A DNA stretch of 53,297 bases from an uncultured archaeon (lineage in GTDB: Archaea > Thermoplasmatota > E2 > DHVEG-1). The DNA is taken from the NCBI GenBank assembly GCA_902384685.1, contig CABMCU010000073.1, positions 1 through 53,297 on the forward strand. The letters are read 5' to 3'. A model generated the notes under the pieces. It was not told the DNA's origin. It saw only the letters and a list, made by a program, of their open reading frames with translations, and did no database searches. Shown piece by piece: positions 24,729-34,351 of the stretch. The first letter of the stretch is position 1; every line of letters starts with the position of its first letter. Both the position numbers and the translations under genes were made by a program.

Positions 24729-25738
24729 ACAATCATTTCAATATTTTTTTTCTTTTTAATTTTAAAAATTATTGTATTCACTGTTTCATTTGGATCCCAG
24801 TTTCCATGAAGATTTTTCCATACTTCCTTAAATTCTTCAAGTGTATATCCACCCTCTCGTTTGGCATCTTCTTCTGTAAAATCTCCTAATTTTTTCTTTT
24901 CAATTTTTTTAACAATTAAGTCTGCAAAAGCTGGTTGCCAAAGATTTGCTCTTATTATTGCTCCTTCTCTAATTTTAGGATCAAGCGATTTTCTACTTGT
25001 CTGTATTTTTATCCCATCTAATATAGGTTTCATATGAGAGAGTCTAAATATTAATTCGGCTGGTTCTTGTTCCACTTCTTCAACCAATTCCTTAATAGAT
25101 TTATTTTTGTCCTGTTGAACCTTTTTCGTTATTTTTATTACATCGTCCCTTGTTATTTTTTTTTCTGCTACTTCTTTAACAAGTTCTAATTGTTTTGATG
25201 GTTCTTTTACTGTTTTTGCTATTATTAATGCCTCTCTACTTGCTATCTTACCTATTGGCGTTCTTCCTCTTTCATCTGCTGTAGCTACATATTTTTGAAT
25301 TTCTGGAGAGATTTCCCGAAATGCAGAAATCCATCTGTGAATGGTAGTGGTTCCAAAACCCAATTTTTCCCCCATGGAGAAAATTGTTGGATAATCTGTT
25401 GAGTAATCCTCCATTAATTTAGTACAACATTTTCCTTTTTCAATATCAGTCAAATCTTCCCTTTCAATATTCTCTATGAGATTCAATTCGATAACTTCTT
25501 TATCTGAAAATTGTTTTATGATTGCTGGGATTTTGTCTAATCCAGCTTGTTTTGCGGCTCTATATCTTCTTTCACCCACAACAACTTCATAATAATCATT
25601 TTTTTTCCTAATAATGATTGGTTCAAGCAAACCGAATTTTTTAATACTTTTAGATATTTCATCAATTTTTTCCTTATCGAATGATGATCTCGGATTCAGT
25701 CTATTTGGCTTAATTCTTCTTAAATCTATTTCTGACAT
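24725..25738 (-). CDS. ParB/Sulfiredoxin-like protein fused to an ASCH domain
   Basis: The 337-aa protein begins with a ParB N-terminal domain (about 1-95: IKPNRLNPRS, VVGERRYRAAKQAG, NLIENIERED) and a KorB/Spo0J-type HTH (about 96-165, with FGTTTIHRW). ParB-like domains bind CTP or act as nucleases. The C-terminal part (about 228-330, SHMKPILDGIKIQTSR, then GAIIRANL) is an ASCH fold, which binds RNA or modified bases. The combination beside a restriction-methylase suggests defence rather than chromosome segregation. AAGGG lies 6 bases before the ATG. Confidence 0.75.
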   Translation of the reverse strand: MSEIDLRRIKPNRLNPRSSFDKEKIDEISKSIKKFGLLEPIIIRKKNDYYEVVVGERRYRAAKQAGLDKIPAIIKQFSDKEVIELNLIENIEREDLTDIEKGKCCTKLMEDYSTDYPTIFSMGEKLGFGTTTIHRWISAFREISPEIQKYVATADERGRTPIGKIASREALIIAKTVKEPSKQLELVKEVAEKKITRDDVIKITKKVQQDKNKSIKELVEEVEQEPAELIFRLSHMKPILDGIKIQTSRKSLDPKIREGAIIRANLWQPAFADLIVKKIEKKKLGDFTEEDAKREGGYTLEEFKEVWKNLHGNWDPNETVNTIIFKIKKKKNIEMIV

Positions 25739-25762
25739 ATTTTTCCCTTGTAAAACAAATAG

Positions 25763-26167
25763 TTATTTTAATTTCCAAACTATTCCTCTTTTTCTATCTC
25801 TAATTCTAATTAATTGAATATCTTCTTCTAATTTTTTTACCCATTTATTATTAGGGACTTTTTGTGGGAAATTTTCAATTTTTTTTATATCTGTCCATGT
25901 CAGACCAGATGAATTTTTATTTAATAACAATTTAATTCTTTCTTTAAATTCCTTATACGGAAGTTTCTCTTCTTTTTTTATAAGAATTTCTTTAATTTCT
26001 CCATTTTTCAAAGATTTTATTATGAGAGTTTTTCCTTGTATTTCGTCTTTTAACCATTCTCCTTCTTTCCATCCTATTTTTTCAATTGTGGATGGTGGAA
26101 TTACGATAATCCATTTTGGATATTCCTTATTATCTACAACTCTCGATAATTGTTTTTGTAATCTCAT
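25763..26167 (-). CDS. AbrB-like regulator, first gene of the operon
   Basis: The 134-aa protein has a swapped-hairpin AbrB/SpoVT-like N-terminus (WIIVIPPSTIEKIGWKEG, then LIIKSL) and a C-terminal part resembling a small winged helix (GLTWTDIKKIENFPQ). It is probably the autoregulator of this operon; the inverted repeat at 26203-26259 next to its promoter is a candidate site. It is 24 bases upstream of the parB-like gene. Confidence 0.55.
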   Translation of the reverse strand: MRLQKQLSRVVDNKEYPKWIIVIPPSTIEKIGWKEGEWLKDEIQGKTLIIKSLKNGEIKEILIKKEEKLPYKEFKERIKLLLNKNSSGLTWTDIKKIENFPQKVPNNKWVKKLEEDIQLIRIRDRKRGIVWKLK

Positions 26168-26194
26168 TTAGAAATAGGTATAGATTTTGGAGTA

Positions 26195-26273
26195 TTATAA
26201 ACTTTTAGGTGCCGAAAAGTATAAATAGCGTGTAATGTATATACATTAGGCACCTAAAATTATAAGTGCCTAA
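26195..26273. promoter_or_regulatory. Divergent promoter with an 11-bp inverted repeat
   Basis: TTTTAGGTGCC (26203-26213) and GGCACCTAAAA (26249-26259) are perfect arms. GTGCCTA (26266-26272) is a further arm pairing with TAGGCAC (26247-26253). A minus TATA-like GTTTATAATA (26195-26204) serves the operon; a plus AAAAGTATAAATA (about 26215-26227) serves the transposase. The repeat may be an operator or the end of the insertion sequence. Confidence 0.45.
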
Positions 26274-27900
26274 AGGGAGTTTAGGGCTCCCTCAGGCTGG
26301 AGACAAACGAATGCTGCTAGGCAATCGAAATATCTCCAAAGAAACCATAGAATTGGAGATATATAAGATATTCGAGCAATGCAAACAAGAAAAAGAAATC
26401 ACGATAGTGGATTATCTCAATCGATTACATTTAGATTGTTTTAATGATAATTACCGATCTATAAAATTCCCATACGAATCATTATTCAAACTCCTTATTT
26501 TTCAGGAACTCAAAGGAATAAAATTCCAAGCACAACTAGAAAGATACCTTCGGTTGCATAAACAAGAGCTTCACAAACTCAACATGACATCAGTACCAAA
26601 CCAAAGGACGATAAGTTATTTCATCAATAATATTCTTGATGAAGAAACAAAACAATTGATAGATTTTATCGCCTCGAAAATTGAGGAAGTCTCAAACAAA
26701 TTCGGAATACTACTCGATACAAATATCATACAACCAACACAACCTAAAAAACAAGCAGAACGAACATACTACCATAACAAAAACATCAAGATAAGAGAGA
26801 TCAGCACTCTTTTCAAGAAACGTTTTTCATCTGTAATCGAACTGAATACCAAGAGAAATTCCGTTTACCAAAAAAATGATTTCATCGACCTCGTGCTTCA
26901 TATGTGTAACACGAATGACTTCGCAGAAAACGGAAGTAAAACATTCCAACTACAGAGAACAAAGACCCCAAATGGAGACACGCTCCTCTATCATCTGAAG
27001 GATTACAAGGATATCTACCAGATGAAACGCATGTTCGTCTCGATGTTTGAGATGATCTGGGAGACCGCACGCAAAGCAAACCAATTCCACAAGATAGTTG
27101 ACTGTTCTATTGATTACACAGGTTGGCACTATTATGGAGACAAGAATGCCCCGATGGTCACTGAGGGCAAACCTGATCGAGGGACTACACACTACTATAA
27201 ATTCGCCACAATAACCATATCGGAACGAAATCAACGATTCACACTCCTAGCAATACCTGTTGGACCATTTGACAACAAACAGGAGATACTCAGAACGCTC
27301 CTTGAATATGCAATGCAACGGATGAAGATAAGACGATTGTATGTTGATAGAGGGTTCTTTGACTCTGAATCCATACAACTCTTCAAGTATTACCATCTAA
27401 AATTCCTCATGCCATGCACAGCTAACGAACGAATCAAAAAGATACTTGAGATTGTTCCATCTCCAACAGTAATCAAAGATTATGAGATGAAAAGCGCTGT
27501 GTTTAACGTTGTTGTTGTCAATGATGAAAATGGTGTGAAGAGAGCGTTTGCGACCAACATAGACTTCAATGAAAACGATGTCGGATTAGCAGAGCGATTA
27601 TTCAATCTCTACAGCAAACGATGGGGAATAGAAACATGCTACCGAGTGAAGAAACATTCATTCAGACCAAAGACCACATCAAAGAATTATTTCATTCGAT
27701 TGTTTTATTTTATGTTCTCAGTGTTATTGTACAATCTTTGGCTCCTTACAGATATTCTCGTATGCTTAGCTGTTCTAGGTGTCTTCAATGGTAACCATAT
27801 CATTACATCCAAGTATTTCTGTAGCATTTTTGTTTTGGTGGATCCTGGAGGCTGAAACAATGTCGTCTGTCCTTATTTTTATTAACATAACTTTTAGCGG
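26203..27900 (+). mobile_element. Insertion sequence with intact DDE transposase (ISH3/IS4 type)
   Basis: The element contains one transposase gene. Its left limit may be near the inverted repeat at 26203-26259. I could not find the matching right inverted repeat or a target duplication, so the ends are approximate. The right side lies near 27900, about 110 bases before the promoter block of thermosome copy 2. Confidence 0.55.
26311..27855 (+). CDS. DDE transposase, ISH3/IS4-like
   Basis: The roughly 514-aa transposase has the DDE pattern: Asp in VDCSIDYTGWHYYG, Asp in LYVDRGFFDSE and Glu in KRWGIETCYR with the downstream KHSFRPKTTS, as in IS4-superfamily (ISH3-like) enzymes. It appears intact. 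I start it at ATG 26311; a TTG 45 bases upstream would only add IS-end sequence. No strong ribosome binding site precedes it, as is usual for transposases. Confidence 0.85.
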   Translation: MLLGNRNISKETIELEIYKIFEQCKQEKEITIVDYLNRLHLDCFNDNYRSIKFPYESLFKLLIFQELKGIKFQAQLERYLRLHKQELHKLNMTSVPNQRTISYFINNILDEETKQLIDFIASKIEEVSNKFGILLDTNIIQPTQPKKQAERTYYHNKNIKIREISTLFKKRFSSVIELNTKRNSVYQKNDFIDLVLHMCNTNDFAENGSKTFQLQRTKTPNGDTLLYHLKDYKDIYQMKRMFVSMFEMIWETARKANQFHKIVDCSIDYTGWHYYGDKNAPMVTEGKPDRGTTHYYKFATITISERNQRFTLLAIPVGPFDNKQEILRTLLEYAMQRMKIRRLYVDRGFFDSESIQLFKYYHLKFLMPCTANERIKKILEIVPSPTVIKDYEMKSAVFNVVVVNDENGVKRAFATNIDFNENDVGLAERLFNLYSKRWGIETCYRVKKHSFRPKTTSKNYFIRLFYFMFSVLLYNLWLLTDILVCLAVLGVFNGNHIITSKYFCSIFVLVDPGG

Positions 27901-28012
27901 ATGCTAGATTTTTCTCCTGATTTTTCTTTGAAAACACCCCTTATTTTGTCTACATAAGCAAAAGATTTTTCTTCTACGATCGTATTATCGGACTGGATCA
28001 ACCCTGTTTTTA

Positions 28013-28121
28013 CTACTCTGTTGGTCCTTGGTAGGAACTTTCGGAACTACTGCTACAATCGGAATATTTATATAGAAGTGTCTACATGCTGTTTTTACTT
28101 TTAATAGAATTAAAAGGAGGT
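28013..28121 (+). promoter_or_regulatory. Promoter of thermosome copy 2
   Basis: CTACTCTGTTGG through GGAACTTTCGGAACTACT (28013-28051) repeats the block at 3924-3962 with no base change in the core. TATA box TTTATATA at 28067-28074, binding site AAAGGAGGT at 28113-28121. CGTATTATCGG-CTGGATC upstream is also conserved between both copies. Confidence 0.6.
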
Positions 28122-28128
28122 AAACATT

Positions 28129-29796
28129 ATGATGGCTGGAGGACAGCAACCAATTATTATCCTTAAAGAAGGAACGAAGCGAGAAAAAGGAAAAGGCGCA
28201 CAATTAAACAACATTATGGCAGCACGAGCAATCTCCGATGCAGTGAAATCAACACTTGGTCCAAAAGGAATGGACAAGATGCTGGTTGACTCTATGGGTG
28301 ATGTAGTCATCACGAATGATGGAGCAACCATTCTTAAAGAAATCGATGTTGAGCACCCGGCGGCAAAGATGATCGTCGAAGTTGCTAAATCACAAGATGA
28401 AGAATGCGGTGACGGAACAACATCAGCCGTGATTCTTACTGGTGAGTTGTTAAAATACGCCGGAGAACTTATCGAGCAGAACATCCACCCAACCGTTATC
28501 TGTGCAGGATATAAGCTCGCATCAACCAGAGCAATTGCTGAGCTGAACAAAATGGCGGTACCGATAAAACCAGGAGATAAGAAAACCCTGAAAAACATTG
28601 CGATGACCTCGATGGCTAGTAAAGGTGCGAGCGCATCAAAAGAACTCCTCGCGGACGTCGTCGTTGACGCGATTACCAGTATAGCAGAACACATCGGTGA
28701 TAAAACCATCGTAGACATGGACAACATCCAGATCGAGAAGAAACACGGCGGCAGTATTCAGGACACCCGGATTATAAAAGGAATCATTTTGGACAAAGAA
28801 CGTGTTCATGAGGGAATGCCACGGCATGTAAAAAATGCAAAAATAGCACTTGTGAACGCAGCCTTAGAAATCAAAAAAACAGAGGTTGACGCACGTATTC
28901 AAATCCAAGACCCTACTCAGTTGCAAGCATTTCTTGATGAAGAGGAATCTATGCTACGAAAAATGGTCGAGAAAGTCAAAAAAAGCGGTGCGAACGTTCT
29001 GGTCTGTCAGAAAGGCATCGATGATCTTGCACAACACTTCCTCTCCAAAGAAGGTATTTACGCAGTCCGACGCGCGAAGAAAAGCGATATGGACAAACTT
29101 GCAAAAGCAACCGGCGCAACCGTTGTTGCAAATCTTGATGAGCTCTCGTCAAAAGATCTCGGATTCGCGGGAAATGTCGAAGAGCAAAAGATCGCCGATG
29201 ACAAGATGACGTTTGTCACGGATTGCAAGAATCCAAAGGCAGTCTCCATTCTTATACGCGGTAGTACTGAGCATGTGGTCGACGAACTTGATCGTGGTAT
29301 GCACGATGCGTTGTTTGTCGTGAAAGTCGCTCTGGAAGACGGTAAAATGACGGCGGGTGGAGGCGCAGCCGCCACATGGATTTCTATGGCGTTACGAGAA
29401 TATGCTACCACCGTCGGTGGACGAGAGCAGATGGCGATCGAAGCCTACGCAAACGCAGTTGAAATCATACCCAAGACCCTTGCTGAGAACGCTGGGTTGG
29501 ACCCAATTGATATGATGCTTGAGGTACGCAGATCTCACAAGAAAGGCAGCAAGTACGCTGGTGTTGACGTGTTAAATGGAAAAGTCAGTGACATGTTGAA
29601 AATCAACGTCATCGAACCACTTCGCGTCAGTGTCCAAGAATTACAAACCTCAACTGAAGCAGCAAACATGATCCTCCGGATCGACGACATCATCGCCTCA
29701 AAGGGTGGCGGTGGTGGTGGAATGCCTCCTGGCGGTATGCCTCCTGGCGGCGGAATGCCCGGTGGAATGCCTGGCGGCGGGATGGACGACTACTAA
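28129..29796 (+). CDS. thsB: Thermosome subunit, copy 2
   Basis: The 555-aa chaperonin subunit is about 95% identical to copy 1 at 4040-5701. All ATPase motifs are intact (GPKGMDKML, GDGTTS). Its tail GGMPPGGMPPGGG...DDY has one more repeat than copy 1. Positions that are Tyr or His in copy 1 are the usual Asp or Gln here, for example VDMDNIQIEKK, so copy 2 is probably closer to the family norm. grpE starts 31 bases after its stop and dnaK follows, so the three may share the heat-responsive promoter. Confidence 0.97.
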   Translation: MMAGGQQPIIILKEGTKREKGKGAQLNNIMAARAISDAVKSTLGPKGMDKMLVDSMGDVVITNDGATILKEIDVEHPAAKMIVEVAKSQDEECGDGTTSAVILTGELLKYAGELIEQNIHPTVICAGYKLASTRAIAELNKMAVPIKPGDKKTLKNIAMTSMASKGASASKELLADVVVDAITSIAEHIGDKTIVDMDNIQIEKKHGGSIQDTRIIKGIILDKERVHEGMPRHVKNAKIALVNAALEIKKTEVDARIQIQDPTQLQAFLDEEESMLRKMVEKVKKSGANVLVCQKGIDDLAQHFLSKEGIYAVRRAKKSDMDKLAKATGATVVANLDELSSKDLGFAGNVEEQKIADDKMTFVTDCKNPKAVSILIRGSTEHVVDELDRGMHDALFVVKVALEDGKMTAGGGAAATWISMALREYATTVGGREQMAIEAYANAVEIIPKTLAENAGLDPIDMMLEVRRSHKKGSKYAGVDVLNGKVSDMLKINVIEPLRVSVQELQTSTEAANMILRIDDIIASKGGGGGGMPPGGMPPGGGMPGGMPGGGMDDY

Positions 29797-29827
29797 TCCA
29801 ATCCCTTTTTTTATTTTTTTGGTGATT

Positions 29828-30337
29828 ATGCCAACAAAAAAACCAATTGACACCAAGAAAAATATACAAGAAACAACACATCATACATTAAAAAAATTAG
29901 AAGAAGAAAACAAACAACTGAATCAGGAGCTCATTGATAAAAACGACAAATATCTACGAACACTCGCTGATTTTCAAAACTACCAGAAACGCATGGAAAA
30001 AGAACTACAAACTCAAAAAGAAGATATTAAGAAAAAATACTTACTCGAACTTCTTGACCTAACTGAACTCTTGAAAAAAGCATATGATGATTCCAATCCA
30101 AAATCAGGATTAAAACTTTTACTAGAAAATCTTGACAAATTTCTAGAAAAAGAAGGAATAACCTACATTGACTGTAAAGGAAAACCTTTCAACTATCAGC
30201 TTCATAACGCAGTCTCAACTATAGAACAATCTGAATGTCCTGATGGGACAATCCTTGATGAAATAAAAAAAGGGTATCTGATAGGAGAAAAACTTCTCCG
30301 ACCAGCCTGTGTTATTGTTGCAAAAAAGAAACTATAA
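29828..30337 (+). CDS. grpE: GrpE nucleotide exchange factor
   Basis: The 169-aa protein releases ADP from DnaK. A long N-terminal coiled coil (about 20-80, KLEEENKQLNQELIDKNDKY) contains the diagnostic RTLADFQNYQKRMEKE. The C-terminal beta domain ends NAVSTIEQSECPDGTILDEI and RPACVIVAKK. I start at ATG 29828 rather than a longer frame that runs through the thermosome tail; GGTGAT lies just before. It stands between the thermosome and dnaK. Confidence 0.93.
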   Translation: MPTKKPIDTKKNIQETTHHTLKKLEEENKQLNQELIDKNDKYLRTLADFQNYQKRMEKELQTQKEDIKKKYLLELLDLTELLKKAYDDSNPKSGLKLLLENLDKFLEKEGITYIDCKGKPFNYQLHNAVSTIEQSECPDGTILDEIKKGYLIGEKLLRPACVIVAKKKL

Positions 30338-30364
30338 TAAAAAACCACCTTGGAGGTGTATAAT

Positions 30365-32245
30365 ATGAGTAAAATAATAGGAATTGATCTCGGAACTACA
30401 AATTCCGAGGCCGCGTATATCGAAGCAGGAAAACCAGTCGTCATTAAGAGTGTAGAAGGACAACCATATTTTCCCTCAGTCGTCGCATTTACAAAAACCG
30501 GGGAAATGCTGGTTGGTGAAGCAGCGAAACGACAAGCAGTCACTAATACCGAAGGAACTGTCCAACGAATAAAACGAAAGATGGGGACAAAAGAGAAAGT
30601 CAATCTACGAGGGAAAATGTATACGCCGCAGCAGATATCCGCATTTATCCTTCAGAAAATTAAGAAAGACGCTGAGGATTTTCTTGGAGAAAAGATTACC
30701 GATGCAGTAATTACGGTTCCTGCCTACTTTAATGATGATCAACGACAGGCGACAAAGGATGCTGGTGCGATTGCGGGATTTAATGTGAAACGAATCATCA
30801 ATGAACCGACCGCTGCCGCTCTCGCTTACGGGTTAGATAAAGAGGGCGATCAGAAAATCGCGGTGTATGATTTCGGTGGGGGAACCCTTGATGTCACAAT
30901 CATGGAAGTTGGAGGTGGCGTTTTCGAAGTCTTATCCACTAGTGGTGATACGCAACTCGGTGGCTCGGATATGGACAGAGCACTTGTTGATTACATCGCT
31001 GAAGAATTCAAGAAAAAACATGGTGTTGATCTCCGCAAAGAACCGAAAACGTTACAACGAGTTTTAGAGGCAGCAGAAACAGCAAAAATAGAATTATCTT
31101 CGACGCTTCAAACCGATATAAACCTTCCCTATATTTATGTCGTTACCGGAGAACCAAAACATCTTGAAATAAAACTAACTCGAACCAAACTTGAAGAAAT
31201 TATTTCTCCGATTGTCCAACGTACCGAAAAACCCTGTCATCAAGCATTACAAGATGCGAAACTGAAACCAGAAGATATTGACCACGTCGTGCTTGTTGGT
31301 GGTGTCACCCGCATGCAGATGGTACAGAAGAAAGTCGAGGAGATTTTCAAACAGAAGCCGAAACGAGAGGTCGACCCGATGGAATGTGTCGCGATTGGTG
31401 CCGCGATTCAAGCAGGTGTGCTCTCGGGTGCAATAGATAAAGATATCGTACTGCTAGATGTAACCCCATTGACTTTAAGTATCGAAACCCTAGGCGGTGT
31501 AGCAACTCCATTGATTGATCGAAACACAACAGTACCTACGCGAAAAAGTAAGATATTTTCCACCGCAGCTGATAACCAAACCAGCGTCGAAATCAACGTC
31601 TTACAAGGAGAACGGCCTATGGCAGCGGACAATAAAAGCCTTGGACGTTTCCACCTTGACGGCATCCTTCCAGCACCACGGGGACTTCCACAAATCGAAG
31701 TTTCCTTTGATATCGATGTTAACGGAATTATAAACGTTTCTGCAAAAGACCTTGGGACTGGTAAAGAGCAATCTATTCATATCACCGGATCGACGAAACT
31801 CTCCGATTCCGAAATCGAACGGATGCGAAACGAAGCAAAAGAACATGAAGAAGAAGACAAGAAACGCAAAGAAAAAATCGAAATACGAAACACTGCAGAT
31901 TCACTCGTGAATAGTACTGAAAAAGCACTAGAAGAATTAAAAGATAAGTTCTCCAGTGAAGATAAAGAGAATCTCGAAAAAGCATTAAAGGAACTTCGAG
32001 AAGCACTCACAGGTGATGATACAGACAAAATAAAGGAAAAAACAGATTCGCTTACTCAAGCGTTCCAAAAAGCATCGACCGCAATCTATAAGCAGGCAGC
32101 ACAACACTACCAACAACAGCCAGGACAGGGTGAAACACAAGGAGATGCATGGCAAGAACACACTTCAGATGATGATTCTACCATCAACGCTGATTACAAG
32201 GTGAAAGGAGAAAAAAAGAAAAAGAAAGATGAAGACACCGAATAG
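30365..32245 (+). CDS. dnaK: DnaK (Hsp70) chaperone
   Basis: The 626-aa ATP-dependent chaperone has the N-terminal nucleotide-binding domain ([14 protein letters not shown] at 5-18, [25 protein letters not shown]), the linker with [14 protein letters not shown] and a substrate domain to about 500. The last 100 residues form the helical lid and a charged Lys/Asp tail. ATG 30365 fits the family start and has GGAGGTG 8 bases upstream. Hsp70 is not universal in archaea and usually came from bacteria by transfer. No dnaJ is present in the window. Confidence 0.97.
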   Translation: MSKIIGIDLGTTNSEAAYIEAGKPVVIKSVEGQPYFPSVVAFTKTGEMLVGEAAKRQAVTNTEGTVQRIKRKMGTKEKVNLRGKMYTPQQISAFILQKIKKDAEDFLGEKITDAVITVPAYFNDDQRQATKDAGAIAGFNVKRIINEPTAAALAYGLDKEGDQKIAVYDFGGGTLDVTIMEVGGGVFEVLSTSGDTQLGGSDMDRALVDYIAEEFKKKHGVDLRKEPKTLQRVLEAAETAKIELSSTLQTDINLPYIYVVTGEPKHLEIKLTRTKLEEIISPIVQRTEKPCHQALQDAKLKPEDIDHVVLVGGVTRMQMVQKKVEEIFKQKPKREVDPMECVAIGAAIQAGVLSGAIDKDIVLLDVTPLTLSIETLGGVATPLIDRNTTVPTRKSKIFSTAADNQTSVEINVLQGERPMAADNKSLGRFHLDGILPAPRGLPQIEVSFDIDVNGIINVSAKDLGTGKEQSIHITGSTKLSDSEIERMRNEAKEHEEEDKKRKEKIEIRNTADSLVNSTEKALEELKDKFSSEDKENLEKALKELREALTGDDTDKIKEKTDSLTQAFQKASTAIYKQAAQHYQQQPGQGETQGDAWQEHTSDDDSTINADYKVKGEKKKKKDEDTE

Positions 32246-32353
32246 ACACTCCTTTATTTTTTCTTTAATTGCAAATTATCGAGTTAAACCTTTTAATTTC
32301 ATACGGATACGAAGCCTAAACATTTTTATCGTACTATTTTATATACCGCATCT

Positions 32354-32863
32354 GTGAAAATCAAACCGAGAAACGATATTCTAAGAGATATTATTCGAGA
32401 TGCAAAAAAATACCCAAAAGGATGGAATGCAACATTCGGCTATGATTCAAATTTATTCTCACATGACTGCTACATATTCCATCCCAATATTGGAATTTAT
32501 TTGTTAAAAGAATACAACAAGAACCCGTTTGAAGTTAAAGGAATGGGATCAAAACTCGCACGTCATATCGACGAAGATATCGAAGAACAAATAACTAAAA
32601 AATCTGGAGACTTCGGAATCATCCAAGGAGATATTCAGAAAATCCTCCGAAACATAAACAAGGGAATACCTCCACAACAAATCCTTACCAGTGCAATGAA
32701 CGGTAGAGACCTCGGAATTACAATACCAGTCAAAGGACGTGCATCTACCTCAAAAGACACGTTTCATACTATGAAAAACATATTCTGTTCGCATCAAAAA
32801 AAACTTGAAACCTCTTATGAAAAAATGGTCTCAGAAGACGGAATTTACAAATCATATGAATGA
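32354..32863 (+). CDS. 169-aa hypothetical protein
   Basis: A GTG at 32354 starts the frame; TATA-like ATTTTTATC at about 32319-32327 suggests a leaderless mRNA. The protein is basic and soluble, with SHDCYIFHPNIGIYLLKEYN near the start and a GRDLGITIPVKGRASTSKDT segment later. No transmembrane part, no metal motif. I recognise no family. It converges on trpS with a 2-base gap. Confidence 0.55.
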   Translation: MKIKPRNDILRDIIRDAKKYPKGWNATFGYDSNLFSHDCYIFHPNIGIYLLKEYNKNPFEVKGMGSKLARHIDEDIEEQITKKSGDFGIIQGDIQKILRNINKGIPPQQILTSAMNGRDLGITIPVKGRASTSKDTFHTMKNIFCSHQKKLETSYEKMVSEDGIYKSYE

Positions 32864-32865
32864 CA

Positions 32866-34182
32866 TTATTTCAGATATTCTTGCATTTTTCCCGCAGCTG
32901 TTTTTCTTTTTTCCTCTAGATCAATAAGAAGTTTCTCCATTTGCTCTGCTGCGCGTTTCTTACATAGACCACACATCAACTTCCCTTTTTTACAAGAATC
33001 ATAAATTTCTTTCAAATCAGTATCATCCTCAATAAGATGATATAAAAATAACTCATATATCATACATTCATCTGGTCTTCCCCCAAATTTCTTCTGCTCC
33101 TCGAGGGTTACTGCACCACCAGTTTTCGTATTCATGATCTTCTTTTTCGCTTCCTCAGGCGTATCAGTAAGAAAGATCGCACTTTCTGGTTTCGACGATG
33201 ACATTTTCTCACCGGTCAAACCGGTGATAAAACGATGATATGTGGAAGAGGGCTGTAAAAATCCATATCCACCAAGTGCTGGTTCTATATGTGCAAGAGC
33301 TTCGTCGATTCTAGGAATATCAGCCTCTTCTGCAGTGTTGATATATATTGCTTTATAATCGGTGATACGTTTCAAATCAAAAAACTGTAAGGTTCTTAGG
33401 ATTTTCTCTGCGGCATCTAAAAGTTCTTTGACATGTTCATCGACCTTAACGAATACGCCGATTTTATTATCTTTTGTTACTGTTATATTATAGAGACGAT
33501 GGGCTTGAGCAATATCTCGGCTGAGTCTGATATGCGGGTCTTGGTCTACCCCAACTGGTACAAGAGTTGGTCGTACACCACCGAACTTTTCAAGCTGGAC
33601 GTGCAGGATATCCCCCGTCTGAACTAAGGGTGAGAAGATATGTGTCATATTTGTTGACCCTTCAAACCCGTACGTAGCGACCATCTGAGACCAGTTCACC
33701 TTTTTTCCAAGGAGAAATACGAGATCCTTTACATCTTGATGTCTTGATTGGAAATAGATATGACAGTGTTCTGGTTTCAGCCCTAGTGCGATGTAATTGG
33801 CGATGTATTCGTTTATAGCTAGCTCCTTAGTCTCTTCCAGGGTGAAACCTCGGGTTGCATAGGCTTCAATGTCAGCAACCGCGATAAAAATATCTGCTCC
33901 AAGGCTCTGGTAATACATAACTTCGTCAATTACCATTTTGTGACCTAGGTGCATTCGTCCAGATGGCATCAACCCGGTTAAAATCGCCCATGGTTTTTTC
34001 CGCTGGATTGCCTCGTGAATCATCTCGAAACCTCGATGACCAAACACTACCCCTCGTCGTAACAATCGATGAGGATGCGGCAGGTCCTTCCAAAGATCAT
34101 CAGAAAATTCCTGAATCCCAAATTCATCACGCAGACGAGTGTAATCTTGATAGGTTGTTGAGCTCCATGGGTCTATCTTCAT
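32866..34182 (-). CDS. trpS: Tryptophanyl-tRNA synthetase
   Basis: The 438-aa class I enzyme charges tRNA-Trp. HIGH is represented by SGRMHLGHK, KMSKS by GEKMSSSKPES. The N-terminal extension (about 1-70) is the archaeal/eukaryotic type. Near the C-terminus CKKGKLMCGLCKK holds three Cys that may bind zinc. ATG 34182 has GGAGATAG about 10 bases upstream. It stands alone on the minus strand. Confidence 0.96.
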   Translation of the reverse strand: MKIDPWSSTTYQDYTRLRDEFGIQEFSDDLWKDLPHPHRLLRRGVVFGHRGFEMIHEAIQRKKPWAILTGLMPSGRMHLGHKMVIDEVMYYQSLGADIFIAVADIEAYATRGFTLEETKELAINEYIANYIALGLKPEHCHIYFQSRHQDVKDLVFLLGKKVNWSQMVATYGFEGSTNMTHIFSPLVQTGDILHVQLEKFGGVRPTLVPVGVDQDPHIRLSRDIAQAHRLYNITVTKDNKIGVFVKVDEHVKELLDAAEKILRTLQFFDLKRITDYKAIYINTAEEADIPRIDEALAHIEPALGGYGFLQPSSTYHRFITGLTGEKMSSSKPESAIFLTDTPEEAKKKIMNTKTGGAVTLEEQKKFGGRPDECMIYELFLYHLIEDDTDLKEIYDSCKKGKLMCGLCKKRAAEQMEKLLIDLEEKRKTAAGKMQEYLK

Positions 34183-34351
34183 AGGTGTTCTATCTCCAAA
34201 TCAGGTATCCTTACAAAAACTTACCGTTATGAAAAGAGATTAAACAGAGAACCGGGAAAATAATTATCATATAAGGTTTACTAAAAAAGAAATACTTTAT
34301 ATTGTACGGTCTCCATTACTCTGGTCAGAGATAAAAAATGGAGTTTTTGCC

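Noticed and set aside
29705-29827. Longer grpE start inside the thermosome frame
   Set aside because: The added residues are the thermosome Gly-rich tail read in another frame; ATG 29828 fits GrpE proteins.
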